From Polyangiaceae bacterium (GTDB lineage Bacteria > Myxococcota_A > Polyangia > Polyangiales > Polyangiaceae), in the NCBI GenBank assembly GCA_020633205.1, contig JACKEB010000017.1:310001-374000 (forward strand): a DNA stretch of 64,000 nt, given 5' to 3'. The notes under the pieces were generated by a model. It was given only the letters and a program-made list of their open reading frames with translations, was not told the DNA's origin and made no database searches. Of this stretch, positions 25,272-34,741 are shown in pieces; the stretch's first letter is position 1, and every line of letters begins with the position of its first letter. A program made the translations under genes and the position numbers.

Positions 25272-25916
25272 ATGACATCACGCGTCGCTGCGCAGCGCTT
25301 CGTTCCGAAGCACGTGCCCGCCTCCCCTCGTCGCGTTCCCTCGTTGGTCGCCCTCGCGGTCGTGGTCACTGGACTCTGTCTGGCTGGCAGCGCGATTGCG
25401 GACACCTCGACCATCAAGCGTCCCGGCGCTCACCCGCGCTACTCCCTGGAGGCCGAGCCTCATCTGCTGCTGGGCGTGGGCAATGCACCAGGTCCGGTTC
25501 AGGGCAACGGCTACGGTCCTGGCGGGCGCTTCACCTTCGAACTGGTGGACAACGGGTTCGTCAGCTCGATCAACAACACCGTTGGAATTGGTTTCGGTGC
25601 GGACCTGTTGTTCTACGGCAGCGCCGACGCGGTCATCTGTACTGGGCCAGTGGGCAACCAGACCTGTGTACGAGAGAGCCGCGACTACCGCGAGCTGGTG
25701 CTGCCGCTCGTGATGCAGTGGAACTTCTGGGTGTCTCGAGATTGGTCGGTCTTTGGTGAGCCGGGCATCGCCTATCGCTTCCGGCGCAACGACAAGGACC
25801 GACTGGACCCGTTCGTCTTCTACGCAGGTGGCCGCTACCACTTCGCGGACAACCTGAGCCTGACGCTCCGCCTGGGCTATCCAAGTGTATCGGTGGGTGT
25901 TTCGTTCCTGCTGTAG
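25272..25916 (+). CDS. Small outer-membrane beta-barrel-like protein
   Basis: 214 residues with a basic start and signal peptide (about residues 24-43, ending AGSAIADT). The mature part shows barrel-like strands (RYSLEAEPHLLLGVG, TVGIGFGADLLFYG, LVLPLVMQWNFWV, VFGEPGIAYRF, LTLRLGYPSVSVGVSFLL), eight or so in all, with a Cys pair in one loop (VICTGPVGNQTC). It resembles OmpA-N/OmpW-sized barrels but no family is assigned. Divergent from the TPR gene. Confidence 0.68.
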   Translation: MTSRVAAQRFVPKHVPASPRRVPSLVALAVVVTGLCLAGSAIADTSTIKRPGAHPRYSLEAEPHLLLGVGNAPGPVQGNGYGPGGRFTFELVDNGFVSSINNTVGIGFGADLLFYGSADAVICTGPVGNQTCVRESRDYRELVLPLVMQWNFWVSRDWSVFGEPGIAYRFRRNDKDRLDPFVFYAGGRYHFADNLSLTLRLGYPSVSVGVSFLL

Positions 25917-26120
25917 GCCAACCGGGCTGGCAAGACTGAGTCAAAACTGAACAGCTCGCCAAAAGCTGAACCAAAGGGCTAGCTCGCCCGTAAGTCCTAT
26001 TCGGCCGCTTTTGTTCGAGGCCGCTCGAAAATCGGTGAGCCCAAAGCAGGCGAGCAACGCTGACGCCTCGCCGGCGGGGCGTGGCGGCGATGGGCCAAGC
26101 GGACTATACACAGAGGATCG

Positions 26121-27161
26121 ATGGATAAGGTTATCGGCATTGTCGCGGCAATCTTGGGGTTGGGTTTGCTGATGGTGGTGCACGAGTCCGGTCACCTCGT
26201 GGCGGCTCGGGCGTTCGGAATGAAGGTGCTGAAGTTCAGCATCGGCGTCGGGCCAGCCATCTGGCGTCACAAGCCGAAGGACAGCGACACCATCTACCAG
26301 GTCGCGCCGATCCCCTTCATGGCGTACGTGCAGATCCACGGGATGAACCCGCTGGAGGACATCGACCCGGATGACAAGGAGAGCTACGCGAACGCCAGCT
26401 TGATCGCGCGCATCACGGCGATCTTCGCGGGCCCTCTCGCCAACTATTTGTTCGCATCAATTCTTTTCCTCGCGGCAATCTTGGTTGGGGGAGAGAAGAA
26501 GGCCACGCTCAGCGTCGACACAGTCAGCAAAGACATGCCTGCGGCGGCGGCGGGCTTCAAGAGCGGCGACACGATCAAGAGCATCGACGGTAAGCAACTC
26601 GAGACCTGGAAGGATCTGCTAACCACCGTCCAGGCTAGCCCCGACAAGAAGCTCGAGGTGGTAGTCGATCGCGAAGGCAGCGAGCAGATGCTGACCGTGA
26701 CCCCGAAGAACGCCGAAGGCAAAGGCCTAATCGGGATCAGCTCCAAGGAGCTTCGCGAGCCGGTTCCGTTCGGAAAGGCAGCGAAGCTTGCCGTGGTCAT
26801 GCCAGCGGAGCTGGTAGGCCAGATGCTGGCAAGCCTCGGACGCCTGATCACGCTGAAGGAGAAAGCGGAGCTCGGTGGACCGATCCGCATCAGCGAGGAG
26901 ATAACCAAGTCCGTCAAGCACGGGCCCGACTCCTATCTCATGCTGCTTGGCGTGCTGAGCACCTGGCTCGCGGTGTTCAATTTGCTGCCGGTGCCCGCGC
27001 TGGACGGCGGCCGCTTGATGTTCCTCGGCTACGAGGCGATCACTCGTCGGCGCGCCAACGCAAAGGTCGAGGCAACCGTGCACCTGGTTGGGATGGCCGT
27101 GCTCCTGATGCTGCTACTCGTCGTCAGCGTGGGCGACGTCGGTCGTCTCACTGGTAGCTAG
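26121..27161 (+). CDS. rseP: Site-2 zinc metalloprotease RseP
   Basis: Membrane protease of 346 residues: zinc motif H21-E-S-G-H25 in the first span, a periplasmic PDZ domain (about 120-210: VSKDMPAAAAGFKSGDTIKSIDG), and the second catalytic motif NLLPVPALDGGRL, whose Asp is the third ligand. RseP cuts anti-sigma factors and signal-peptide remnants within the membrane. One PDZ domain rather than two as in E. coli. GAGG lies just before the ATG. lpxC follows 26 bases later, linking envelope stress and lipid A genes, as in many Gram-negatives where rseP sits among the lpx/bam genes. Confidence 0.93.
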   Translation: MDKVIGIVAAILGLGLLMVVHESGHLVAARAFGMKVLKFSIGVGPAIWRHKPKDSDTIYQVAPIPFMAYVQIHGMNPLEDIDPDDKESYANASLIARITAIFAGPLANYLFASILFLAAILVGGEKKATLSVDTVSKDMPAAAAGFKSGDTIKSIDGKQLETWKDLLTTVQASPDKKLEVVVDREGSEQMLTVTPKNAEGKGLIGISSKELREPVPFGKAAKLAVVMPAELVGQMLASLGRLITLKEKAELGGPIRISEEITKSVKHGPDSYLMLLGVLSTWLAVFNLLPVPALDGGRLMFLGYEAITRRRANAKVEATVHLVGMAVLLMLLLVVSVGDVGRLTGS

Positions 27162-27187
27162 CACCCGTTGCAACTAGGCTCGCCGCC

Positions 27188-27994
27188 ATGGATCGCATCG
27201 CGTTTCATGGCCGGGGCCTCCACACCGGCGCCCTGTGCAGCGTCGCGATGGATCGCGATCTCGGGCCGGTGCGCTTGCGGATCGGCAAGAAGAGCCTACC
27301 GCTCGACGAGCTCGAGGTGCTGCGCACCGACTATGGCGTCCAGGTTGGAGTCCAGGCTGACCCCAATTTCCGCCTAGATTTGTTTGAGCACCTGTGTGCC
27401 GCCCTGGCAGGCCTCGGCGTGTACGAAGACGTGGAGATCCGCGCGAGCGGGCCGGAGGTGCCGCTCTTGGATGGCGGTGCACTCGAGTTCAGCCTCGCTT
27501 TGCTGGGCCTGGACTTGCCGGAAGCGCCCCCTCGCTATGTGATCGCGCGACCGGGCGAGCTATCGATCGGCACCGCGCGCTACACCTTTCAGCCAGCCAA
27601 TCACGTGCTCGTCCAAGTGTGCGTCGACTTCCCCGGCGTCGGCGAACAGTGGGCTACCTGGGACGGCACTCGCTCACACTTCCTGGCGGAGATCGCTCCA
27701 GCTCGGACATTCGGGTTTCGCAAGGATCATGAGCGGCTCCTCGCGGCGGGGCGCGCGCGGGTCGTAGACCCACGGAGCGTGATGGTGCTGGACGACGCGG
27801 GCGCTGTGATGCCTCCCGGGGGACCGATGCGAGGCGCGGAGTTAGCGCGACACAAGCTGCTCGATCTCCTGGGTGATCTCTACCTCTGCGGCGGGCCGCT
27901 CTTGGGCGAGCTGACGGCGGACCACCCCGGCCACGGCAACAATCACCGCTTGATGCGCGCCGCCAAGGAAGCGCAGCTGATCCGTCGAGTTTAG
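27188..27994 (+). CDS. lpxC: LpxC-type UDP-3-O-acyl-GlcNAc deacetylase
   Basis: Removes acetate from UDP-3-O-acyl-GlcNAc, the committed step of lipid A synthesis. Visible: GRGLHTG at residues 8-14; E67-H68 (FEHLCAAL) for the first zinc ligand and base; H222-x-x-x-D226 (ARHKLLDLLGDLYL) for the other two; H249 in PGHGNNH for the catalytic His. All active-site positions are present, but the protein is 268 residues against about 300-305, is rather divergent and lacks part of the middle. Whether it makes normal lipid A is open; Sorangium cellulosum is reported to lack LPS. It precedes a lipoprotein gene by 3 bases. Confidence 0.88.
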   Translation: MDRIAFHGRGLHTGALCSVAMDRDLGPVRLRIGKKSLPLDELEVLRTDYGVQVGVQADPNFRLDLFEHLCAALAGLGVYEDVEIRASGPEVPLLDGGALEFSLALLGLDLPEAPPRYVIARPGELSIGTARYTFQPANHVLVQVCVDFPGVGEQWATWDGTRSHFLAEIAPARTFGFRKDHERLLAAGRARVVDPRSVMVLDDAGAVMPPGGPMRGAELARHKLLDLLGDLYLCGGPLLGELTADHPGHGNNHRLMRAAKEAQLIRRV

Positions 27995-27997
27995 GGT

Positions 27998-28768
27998 ATG
28001 GTTCCCAGCGTGAGGCGGCAGAGCCAGCGCCAACGCGGAAATGATGAGCCACGCGCCAACGTGGCGGAGACTCGGCTACCGCGGTTCTCGAGAGGGTTCG
28101 CCCTCGGCACGCTGGCGATCGTCGGGAGTTGGCTCTTCTGCGCCTGCGGGACGCCCAAGGTCAGCATGCACGAGGGACCGCGGGAGTACGTCTCCACCGA
28201 CTATGAGGCCGTCCTGCGTGATTGGACTCGGGACGCAGAGCTCATCGTCATGAGTGAGCTCGACAACGTGCTCAACGTCACCGCGACGTACGAGAGCTGG
28301 GATTTCCGCTGGGCGTACGTCGTGCGCTACTCGTCCGACTATCGCCTGACCATCGACCAGCGCAAGCTGCTGCTCGAGCGCTCGCTCTCGGAGTCGCGGG
28401 AGTACCACCAGTTCTACACCGCGCTCTTCGCAGAGAAGCACAAGTGGGCCGATCTCACGGCGGAGAACGCCGCCTGGATCGTGCGCTTGATTGACGAACA
28501 GGGGAACGAAACCGCCCCCAGCGAGATCGTCGTGATCAAGCGTCCGGGAGCCATCGAGCGCACGTACTTCCCTTACACCACGCCCTGGCGTAGCGCGTTT
28601 CGCCTGCGATTTCCCACACGGAAAGCCGATGGTTCACCCACCATCTCGCCCAAGGCTCGCTGGTTCGGGCTGCGCTTCGCGGGCGCTCAGGGCCACCAAG
28701 AGCTGACTTGGGAGATCGAGGCCCGCGACTCGAACACGCAAGCTGTCAGCGTCGCTGGCGCTGAGTAG
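27998..28768 (+). CDS. Lipoprotein, unknown function
   Basis: 256 residues, starting 3 bases after the lpxC stop, so very likely cotranscribed with rseP-lpxC. A long N-region precedes a lipoprotein signal (ALGTLAIVGSWLFCAC, Cys 50); a later start is possible but no obvious one is visible. The mature part has a conserved-looking YESWDFRWAYVVRYSSDYRL segment, then a region of beta strands near the C-terminus (RSAFRLRFP, KARWFGLRFAGAQGHQELTWEIEA). I recognise no family. An outer-membrane lipoprotein linked to envelope biogenesis is inferred from the operon. Confidence 0.72.
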   Translation: MVPSVRRQSQRQRGNDEPRANVAETRLPRFSRGFALGTLAIVGSWLFCACGTPKVSMHEGPREYVSTDYEAVLRDWTRDAELIVMSELDNVLNVTATYESWDFRWAYVVRYSSDYRLTIDQRKLLLERSLSESREYHQFYTALFAEKHKWADLTAENAAWIVRLIDEQGNETAPSEIVVIKRPGAIERTYFPYTTPWRSAFRLRFPTRKADGSPTISPKARWFGLRFAGAQGHQELTWEIEARDSNTQAVSVAGAE

Positions 28769-28789
28769 CCGGCCTGACCCGACGCTGGC

Positions 28790-30844
28790 TCAAGCGCTCA
28801 AAATCTCGAGCAGCGGGGGCACCATCATCAACAGCTCATGGGCGGTCATCCGCTCACCAAAGAGCACCACGGCGCCCCCTGCGCCGGCGCGTACGGTGGC
28901 TGGCGCCTTGCCGGCACTCAGGATCTGCGCGGGCATCACGAAGTCGCCTGGCAAGAGCTCCTCCACGTCGTCGCCGTTGACCTGCTCGAGGCGGCCAGCG
29001 CCGACGATGAACAGGCCCGGTACGGGACTCCCCGCCTCCACCACCACTTCGTCAGGCAGCAATCGACGGACGTCGAGACGATCCGTGACTTGTCCGCGTA
29101 GCGTCTCATCCAGGCGCTCGCCGAGCATGCCCATCGCGGCTCCCGCCAGGGACTGGAAGCGATCCGCGACCAACTTCAGCTCGTCGGCGACCCATGGGCA
29201 GTCTGCGGTGGCGCGTTCCATCGCGCCCTTTCTCCACACGGCAACGGTCGCGCCCGCCTCGCCCGCGACAGCGCGGAGCGCCACGCCCTCTTCGAGGGAG
29301 CCCGTGGTGAAAACGACATGTCCAACTCCCGCGGAGGCCGCGACCAAATCATCCACGGCTGGCATGACTCGCACCTCGCCGGCGGTGACCAACGCGACCT
29401 CGAACTGGCTGATTTCCTCGTCTATGCCAAGGGTGACCAGCTCCGCGCTCTGCACCAGCTCGAGCTGGGCCTCCTCCGGCAAGTCCTCCAGCCCCTGGAC
29501 CTCCATCAGTGAAACGCCCTCGACCATCGGTCCAAGGCCTGCGCTGAGGGGCACCTCCGTCGGGCGTTCGTCGACTGGCGGTGGCAACGAAGAAGGCGAC
29601 GCGGGCTCAGCGGCGGTGAGCTTGCGCTCCGTTGGATCGGCGCCCGGAGGCTCCGACTCCAGATCCACCGAGGGGGGTACCGACGACGTCCGGTCAGCCA
29701 CCACCGTGGGACGATCGAAGGCGACCATCTGCTCGGTGACGTCCTCCGTATGGGGACGCGGCACGCCTGCGTCCGGACGACGCGCCGCGGGCATGACGTC
29801 GGTAGGCGTTGCCGTACGGATCCGCTTGAGCGTCGGAGCATCCTGAACCGGGGCCTCGGACGCGCTGTGTTGACCAAAGTCGGGCGTCGGTCGATCTGCC
29901 GTCGATTCAGGGATCAACTCCGACATGGACACGGGCGCCGCGGAGTCCATCAAGGAATCCACGCCGCTCGCCTCGATCAACTCGGAGGCAGACACCGGTG
30001 CCGGCATCGACGAAGGCGTGTCGCTCAGCAGCGCATCGACGGAAGAGTCTCGCCGCATGCGATCCAGCGCTTGAGCGACCCGCTCCGTGTTCCCACCGGG
30101 CTCCTCGTCCATCTCGACCGCGGTGTCGCGGACCAGGTCAGCATCCAGGCTCACCGCTTCGGCGATCGCACGCGGTGGAGGAAGTGGTGGAATACCCGTC
30201 GCGCTTGGGGGCGGCGGTGGACCTCCGGCGCGCGGCGGGCGCGGCGGTGGCGGAGCCCCAGTGCGCGGCGGTGGCGGAGCCCCAGTGCGTGGTGGCGGAG
30301 GCGGACGCCTCGGAGGCGGCGGAGGGTGATTCGACACCGTCACATCTGGCTCGCGCTCGCTGGGCTGGCGCGACTTCGCCCTCGCGGCTGCAACCTCTGC
30401 GCTCTGATAGGTGGACTGCTGCGTCGAAGCGAGATTGACCGGCGGAGCTGGAGGGGAGGGACTCGCTGCAGGATCTGAAATGACGACATCGACCTCTATG
30501 TCGCCAAAGCTGTCTCGCGGTCGGACGTCAGCGAACGCCTCGAGCTTGGGCGCGGACGTGATGACGTCCGTCTCTTCCTCGCTGGAGGCGAGGTCTGCCA
30601 TCTCGTTTGCGATGCGCGTCGCGACCTGATCGATTTGCCCCGCTCGCTCAGTCGCCCCGACGCCCTTCGCGAAATCTTCCGCGCGCCGCAGCCAGGTGAT
30701 GGTGTCCGCGTAGGCCTGACGATTCCACTGCACGACGGCCGTCTGCAGCGCCCACGCGACGTCCTCATCATCGTCTTCCCGCGGCTCGGGGATCTCGAAC
30801 GCCAGCAACCTCGAAGTCATCAGAACCCAGGAGGCGCTCATCAT
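28790..30844 (-). CDS. Large Pro-rich protein with C-terminal cyclic-nucleotide-binding-like domain
   Basis: 684 residues if started at the ATG-ATG at 30844/30841; an ATG at 30820 (MTSRLLAFEIPE) is equally possible. The N-terminus is a helical module (EDVAWALQTAVVQWNRQAYADTITWLRRAEDFAK). A low-complexity middle includes GAPPPPRTGAPPPPRPPR, encoded by a direct repeat. Then an acidic Ser/Pro region, a domain around residues 465-560 (GLEDLPEEAQLELVQSAELVTLG...), and a CRP/cNMP-binding-like fold at about 585-684 (LLPDEVVVEAGSPVPGLFIVGAGRLE, LLPGDFVMPAQIL). No DNA-binding domain or membrane span. Possibly a cytoplasmic signalling adaptor; ligand unknown. It is convergent with the lpxC-operon lipoprotein gene. 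Confidence 0.72.
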   Translation of the reverse strand: MMSASWVLMTSRLLAFEIPEPREDDDEDVAWALQTAVVQWNRQAYADTITWLRRAEDFAKGVGATERAGQIDQVATRIANEMADLASSEEETDVITSAPKLEAFADVRPRDSFGDIEVDVVISDPAASPSPPAPPVNLASTQQSTYQSAEVAAARAKSRQPSEREPDVTVSNHPPPPPRRPPPPPRTGAPPPPRTGAPPPPRPPRAGGPPPPPSATGIPPLPPPRAIAEAVSLDADLVRDTAVEMDEEPGGNTERVAQALDRMRRDSSVDALLSDTPSSMPAPVSASELIEASGVDSLMDSAAPVSMSELIPESTADRPTPDFGQHSASEAPVQDAPTLKRIRTATPTDVMPAARRPDAGVPRPHTEDVTEQMVAFDRPTVVADRTSSVPPSVDLESEPPGADPTERKLTAAEPASPSSLPPPVDERPTEVPLSAGLGPMVEGVSLMEVQGLEDLPEEAQLELVQSAELVTLGIDEEISQFEVALVTAGEVRVMPAVDDLVAASAGVGHVVFTTGSLEEGVALRAVAGEAGATVAVWRKGAMERATADCPWVADELKLVADRFQSLAGAAMGMLGERLDETLRGQVTDRLDVRRLLPDEVVVEAGSPVPGLFIVGAGRLEQVNGDDVEELLPGDFVMPAQILSAGKAPATVRAGAGGAVVLFGERMTAHELLMMVPPLLEILSA

Positions 30845-31061
30845 ACGTCCCGGTCGCGGCGTGCGGGCAAGCGCGTACGGGCGATGTAGTGACGAGTTGC
30901 GCCCCTCCACGGCATTTTCCACGCGGGACCGAATTTTCCGGGTCGAACTTCCCCTGCGGCGGTTACCAAACAGCTGTTAGGATTCGGCCGCTCGGCTGCC
31001 CGAGGGCGTCCAACGTATCGCGAGACGCGCGGGCGGGGTGTGTGGCCGAGCATGGAGGGTC

Positions 31062-31946
31062 ATGGAGTCGAGTCTGCTCGTTAAGGTCGTTCTGCCTCTG
31101 GCGTTGTTCGTGATCATGCTCGGCATGGGCATGTCCCTGGTCCCCGCCGACTTCGGCCGCGTGGTGAAGAAGCCGAAAGCAGTTGCCGTGGGGATTGGCC
31201 TGCAGATGCTCGTGCTCCCGCTGCTTGGGCTGGGAGTGATCAAGGTGTTCGGCCTGACGGGCGCGATGGCGGTTGGCCTGTTCGTGTTGGCGCTGAGCCC
31301 CGGCGGCACGACCTCCAACATGCTGAGCTACCTCTCCAAGGGGGACATCGCATTGTCCATCACGCTGACGGCGGTGGTCAGCCTGGTCAGCCCCTTCACG
31401 CTTCCCCTGCTGCTCGCTCCGGCCCTCGAGCACTTCATGGCCGCGGGGCAGGCGATCAAGCTGCCTATCGCGAAGACCATCGTCACGCTGGTGGCGATCA
31501 CCGCGCTGCCGGTGGGCATCGGCATGTTCATCCGCAGCCGCGCTCCCGGATTTGCGATCCGCTCGGAAACGGCGGTGAAGTGGCTGTCCCTGCTGTTCTT
31601 GGCGCTGGTGATCGCGGGCATCATGCGCGAAAACTGGGAGAAGCTTCCTGATTTCTTCGCGCAGGCGGGTTTGAGCAGCCTCGCCCTGAACGTCACCGCG
31701 CTGGCCCTCGGCTTCTTCGTGTCCAAGGGTGTGCGACTCGGGCGCGAGCAGTCAGTGACCATTGGCATCGAGGTGGGCATTCAGAACGGCACGACCGCGC
31801 TCTTCGTAACCACCGAAATCCTCAAGAACGCCGAGATGGGGATCCCTCCAGCCATCTACAGCCTGATCATGTTCGCGACGGGCGCGATCTTCGCGGTATT
31901 GGTGAACCTGGGGCGTAAGGGCACCGAGCCGGCGGCTGCGGCGTAG
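31062..31946 (+). CDS. Bile acid:sodium symporter (BASS) family transporter
   Basis: 294 residues, start at 31062 after GGAGGGT. About nine hydrophobic segments; the family signature is seen in the first half (VLALSPGGTTSNMLSYLSKGDIALSITLTAVVSL) and in the second half (GREQSVTIGIEVGIQNGTTALFVTTEIL), which contain the crossed helices that bind Na+. BASS proteins import organic anions such as bile acids, pantoate or 2-keto acids with sodium; the substrate here cannot be told. Start by ATG at 31038 would include the ribosome site and is not used. Confidence 0.88.
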   Translation: MESSLLVKVVLPLALFVIMLGMGMSLVPADFGRVVKKPKAVAVGIGLQMLVLPLLGLGVIKVFGLTGAMAVGLFVLALSPGGTTSNMLSYLSKGDIALSITLTAVVSLVSPFTLPLLLAPALEHFMAAGQAIKLPIAKTIVTLVAITALPVGIGMFIRSRAPGFAIRSETAVKWLSLLFLALVIAGIMRENWEKLPDFFAQAGLSSLALNVTALALGFFVSKGVRLGREQSVTIGIEVGIQNGTTALFVTTEILKNAEMGIPPAIYSLIMFATGAIFAVLVNLGRKGTEPAAAA

Positions 31947-32011
31947 CGAGCTCCCTGGCGGCGCGCAGCACTGAACGGGGGTGAGCGGCTTACCCTCCCC
32001 CCCAAAAAAGC

Positions 32012-34741
32012 TCAGTGATTGGAGATCAGGATCTCGCGATCCTTCGCGCCGTTGGGCGGACCAACGATGCCTTGCTTCTCCATCATCTCTACAATCTTTG
32101 CCGCGCGGTTATAGCCGATGGTCATCTTGCGCTGCAGCCAGCTGGTGGAGCAACGCTGGGTCTCGGCCACGATGCGCACTGCTTCGTCGTAGCGCGCGTC
32201 CATCGGCTCGGAGTTGTCCTCGTCTCCGCCCTCCTCTTCGGCGGCCTTCAAGATCTCATCTTGATAGACAGGCTCACCTTGGGAGCGGCAGTGGTCAGCC
32301 AGCGCGTCGACTTCTTCCTCACTGATGAAGGGACACTGCACACGCCGAGTGTCGTTGGCGCCGTTCATCTTCACCAGCATGTCGCCCTTGCCGAGCAACA
32401 CTTCGGCGCCCATCTCGTCCAGGATAGTGCGGCTGTCCACCTTCTGTGCCACACGGAAAGCGATTCGGGTGGGGAAGTTGGCTTTGATCATGCCGGTGAT
32501 GACGTCAACGCTCGGGCGCTGAGTCGCCAGTACGACGTGCATCCCGGCGGCTCGTGCCTTTTGCGCGAGGCGAGCTACGGACGCCTCCACGTCTTTGCCT
32601 TGCTGCATCATCAGGTCGGCGAACTCGTCGATCACGATCACGATGAAGGGCAGGCGGTCCGGCAGCTGCAGGCCGTCGTCGCCCTCCTTTGCCGCGGGGA
32701 TCTGAATCTCTTCACCCGAGGCATCGACGGCGGTCACCGTTTCAGCCTTGGGCAGCTGGATTTCACCGTTTCGCACCCGATCGACGTAGCGATTGTAGGT
32801 GCCGATGTTCTTCGTCCCGGCGTTGGCAAACAGCTGGTAGCGGCGCTCCATCTCGTCGACGGCCCACTTGAGTGCCGTCGCGGCCTGCTTCATGTCGGTG
32901 ACCACCGGCAGCAGCAGATGTGGGATGCCGTCGAACGGCGCGAGCTCGACCACCTTGGGGTCGATCATCAGCATGCGCAGCTCTTCCGGCGAGCGGTGAT
33001 ACAAGATGCTCGTGAGCATCACGTTGAGCCCGACGCTCTTACCGGCGCCGGTCGCGCCCGCTACGATCACGTGGGGCATGCTGGCCAAATCCGCATAGAA
33101 AGGCGCGCCGACGATGTCGCGGCCGAGCACCACGGGCAGCGGCGCCTTCTCCGCCAGTTTGGCGAAGCGCTTGTCTTCGATCAGCTCGCGCAGGTTGACC
33201 GGCACGCGCTCGTCGTTGGGTAGCTCGAAGCCGATGCGGCTCTTGCCGGGGATGGGCGCGATGATGCGCACCTTGCGGCTCAGCCCAAGCGCCAGGTCAT
33301 CGCTGAGCCCCGCGACCTTGCTCACCTTGGTGCCCGCCTGGGGCGCGACCTCGTAGGTGGTGACGGTGGGCCCTGGATGGATCTCCTCCACCTTGCCGGT
33401 GACGCCGTAGTCGGCCAGCGTCTTCTCGAGACGATCCGAGAGCTCCAGCACGGAAGCCTTGTCGACTTCTTGAATCGTTGGCGGCGGTGCCTCCAGGAGT
33501 TCGGTAGACGGCAGCTCGTAGGTGCCTGCCTTCTTCTTGGCGATGCGCCGCGCCTTCTCGGTCTGCTGCTGAGGCTTGGTGTCGACGATGGTAGGCCCGA
33601 GTTCGACGTCTTTGGCTTTTTTTCCCTTGGATTTCTTGGGGGTGAGGTCCACCGCCTCGGGCTCCTCGGCTGCCTCGAGCAGTGTCTCGTCGGGCTGCTC
33701 CGGCTCGACTTCCGGGGCTTCTACCTCGATCTGCTTCTGCTTCTTTCGCTTCCGCGGAGAAACATCTTCGGCGTCGTCACTCCCGAGCACGGCGTCAGCC
33801 AAAGTGGGAGTCGGCGTCTTTGCTTGAGGCGCCTTGCTCACCTCCTCGGCTTGAGGCGGCGACTGAGTCTGCCCTGGCTCAGAGTCGAGCTTGGCGCGCA
33901 GCTGGAAGGTTTGCTTGAGTTGCTCGCTGAGCGCTAGCGGCGGCTCGCCGGTGGACTCGAGGGGCGACCAATCCGAGTCGTCGTCAGTGAGGTGCGCGAT
34001 GATCGCTTCATCGCTCGGTTTGTCGGAGATGTGCGGCAGCTTGGCAAGGGCTGCCTCCGCCCGCTTTTGTTGGCGGATCTCCTGGGCCTGTCGCCAAGCG
34101 ACACCCAGCCGGTCACCTGCCGCACGGAAACGCACCATCAGCCAGCGACCAAAGGTCATCGCCTTTTGGCAGAGTTCGATGAAGGAGAAGGAGCTCCGCC
34201 CAATGAGGATCAGCCCCACGGCGGTGCTGCCCACCAGAAACGAACCCAAAGTGCTGAACATGGCGCGCATCAGCTCGCCAAACAGCAAGCCGACGTTGCC
34301 TGCAGCCGGCGCTCGCCCGAAGGCTAGGAGCTCTGGAGCGACCACCTGCACCAACGATGAGAGGATGATCGCGACAACCAGATCGCCCGCCAGTCGCAGG
34401 GCGTTCGCGCGATTCGCGCGCTTCGTGAAGAGCGGCGCGCTGAGCAGCGCCAGCTCGATCGGTGCAAACCAGGCAACCAGCCCAAACGCACGCACCAGAA
34501 TTCCCGCGACGAAAGCACCAACGGGGCCCATCCAGTCGGCCCCCTCGAGGGCTGGGTCCATCGGGTCGGTGCGCAAGCTGGCCAGCGCCAGGCATAGGAA
34601 GACGGCGATGGCGAACAACAGTAACGCCGCCGCCTCGCGTCCCTTCCGCAGAGGCTCGGCATGGCTCGCAACTTTGGCAGGCGCTTCCGGTTCGTCAGCG
34701 CCAGCGACCGCACGTCGGGGAGTGAAAAGCCTTGCACCCAT
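32012..34741 (-). CDS. ftsK: DNA translocase FtsK/SpoIIIE
   Basis: 909 residues. N-terminus has four membrane spans (about residues 30-200), then a charged linker to about 415 with Lys/Glu/Pro-rich blocks. The motor part follows: beta domain (TTYEVAPQAGTKVSKVAGLSDDLALGLS), Walker A GATGAGKS (562-569), Walker B FIVIVIDEFADLMM, and the C-terminal gamma winged helix (RYDEAVRIVAETQRCSTSWLQRKMTIGYNRAAKIVE) that reads the KOPS-like orienting sequences. It pumps DNA through the division septum and activates XerCD at dif. It diverges from a lipoprotein gene across a 444-base gap. Confidence 0.96.
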   Translation of the reverse strand: MGARLFTPRRAVAGADEPEAPAKVASHAEPLRKGREAAALLLFAIAVFLCLALASLRTDPMDPALEGADWMGPVGAFVAGILVRAFGLVAWFAPIELALLSAPLFTKRANRANALRLAGDLVVAIILSSLVQVVAPELLAFGRAPAAGNVGLLFGELMRAMFSTLGSFLVGSTAVGLILIGRSSFSFIELCQKAMTFGRWLMVRFRAAGDRLGVAWRQAQEIRQQKRAEAALAKLPHISDKPSDEAIIAHLTDDDSDWSPLESTGEPPLALSEQLKQTFQLRAKLDSEPGQTQSPPQAEEVSKAPQAKTPTPTLADAVLGSDDAEDVSPRKRKKQKQIEVEAPEVEPEQPDETLLEAAEEPEAVDLTPKKSKGKKAKDVELGPTIVDTKPQQQTEKARRIAKKKAGTYELPSTELLEAPPPTIQEVDKASVLELSDRLEKTLADYGVTGKVEEIHPGPTVTTYEVAPQAGTKVSKVAGLSDDLALGLSRKVRIIAPIPGKSRIGFELPNDERVPVNLRELIEDKRFAKLAEKAPLPVVLGRDIVGAPFYADLASMPHVIVAGATGAGKSVGLNVMLTSILYHRSPEELRMLMIDPKVVELAPFDGIPHLLLPVVTDMKQAATALKWAVDEMERRYQLFANAGTKNIGTYNRYVDRVRNGEIQLPKAETVTAVDASGEEIQIPAAKEGDDGLQLPDRLPFIVIVIDEFADLMMQQGKDVEASVARLAQKARAAGMHVVLATQRPSVDVITGMIKANFPTRIAFRVAQKVDSRTILDEMGAEVLLGKGDMLVKMNGANDTRRVQCPFISEEEVDALADHCRSQGEPVYQDEILKAAEEEGGDEDNSEPMDARYDEAVRIVAETQRCSTSWLQRKMTIGYNRAAKIVEMMEKQGIVGPPNGAKDREILISNH

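Noticed and set aside
31960..32011. Hairpin-like G/C run between the BASS transporter and ftsK
   Set aside because: The stem is imperfect and is followed by A, not T, on the plus strand; not good enough to call a terminator.
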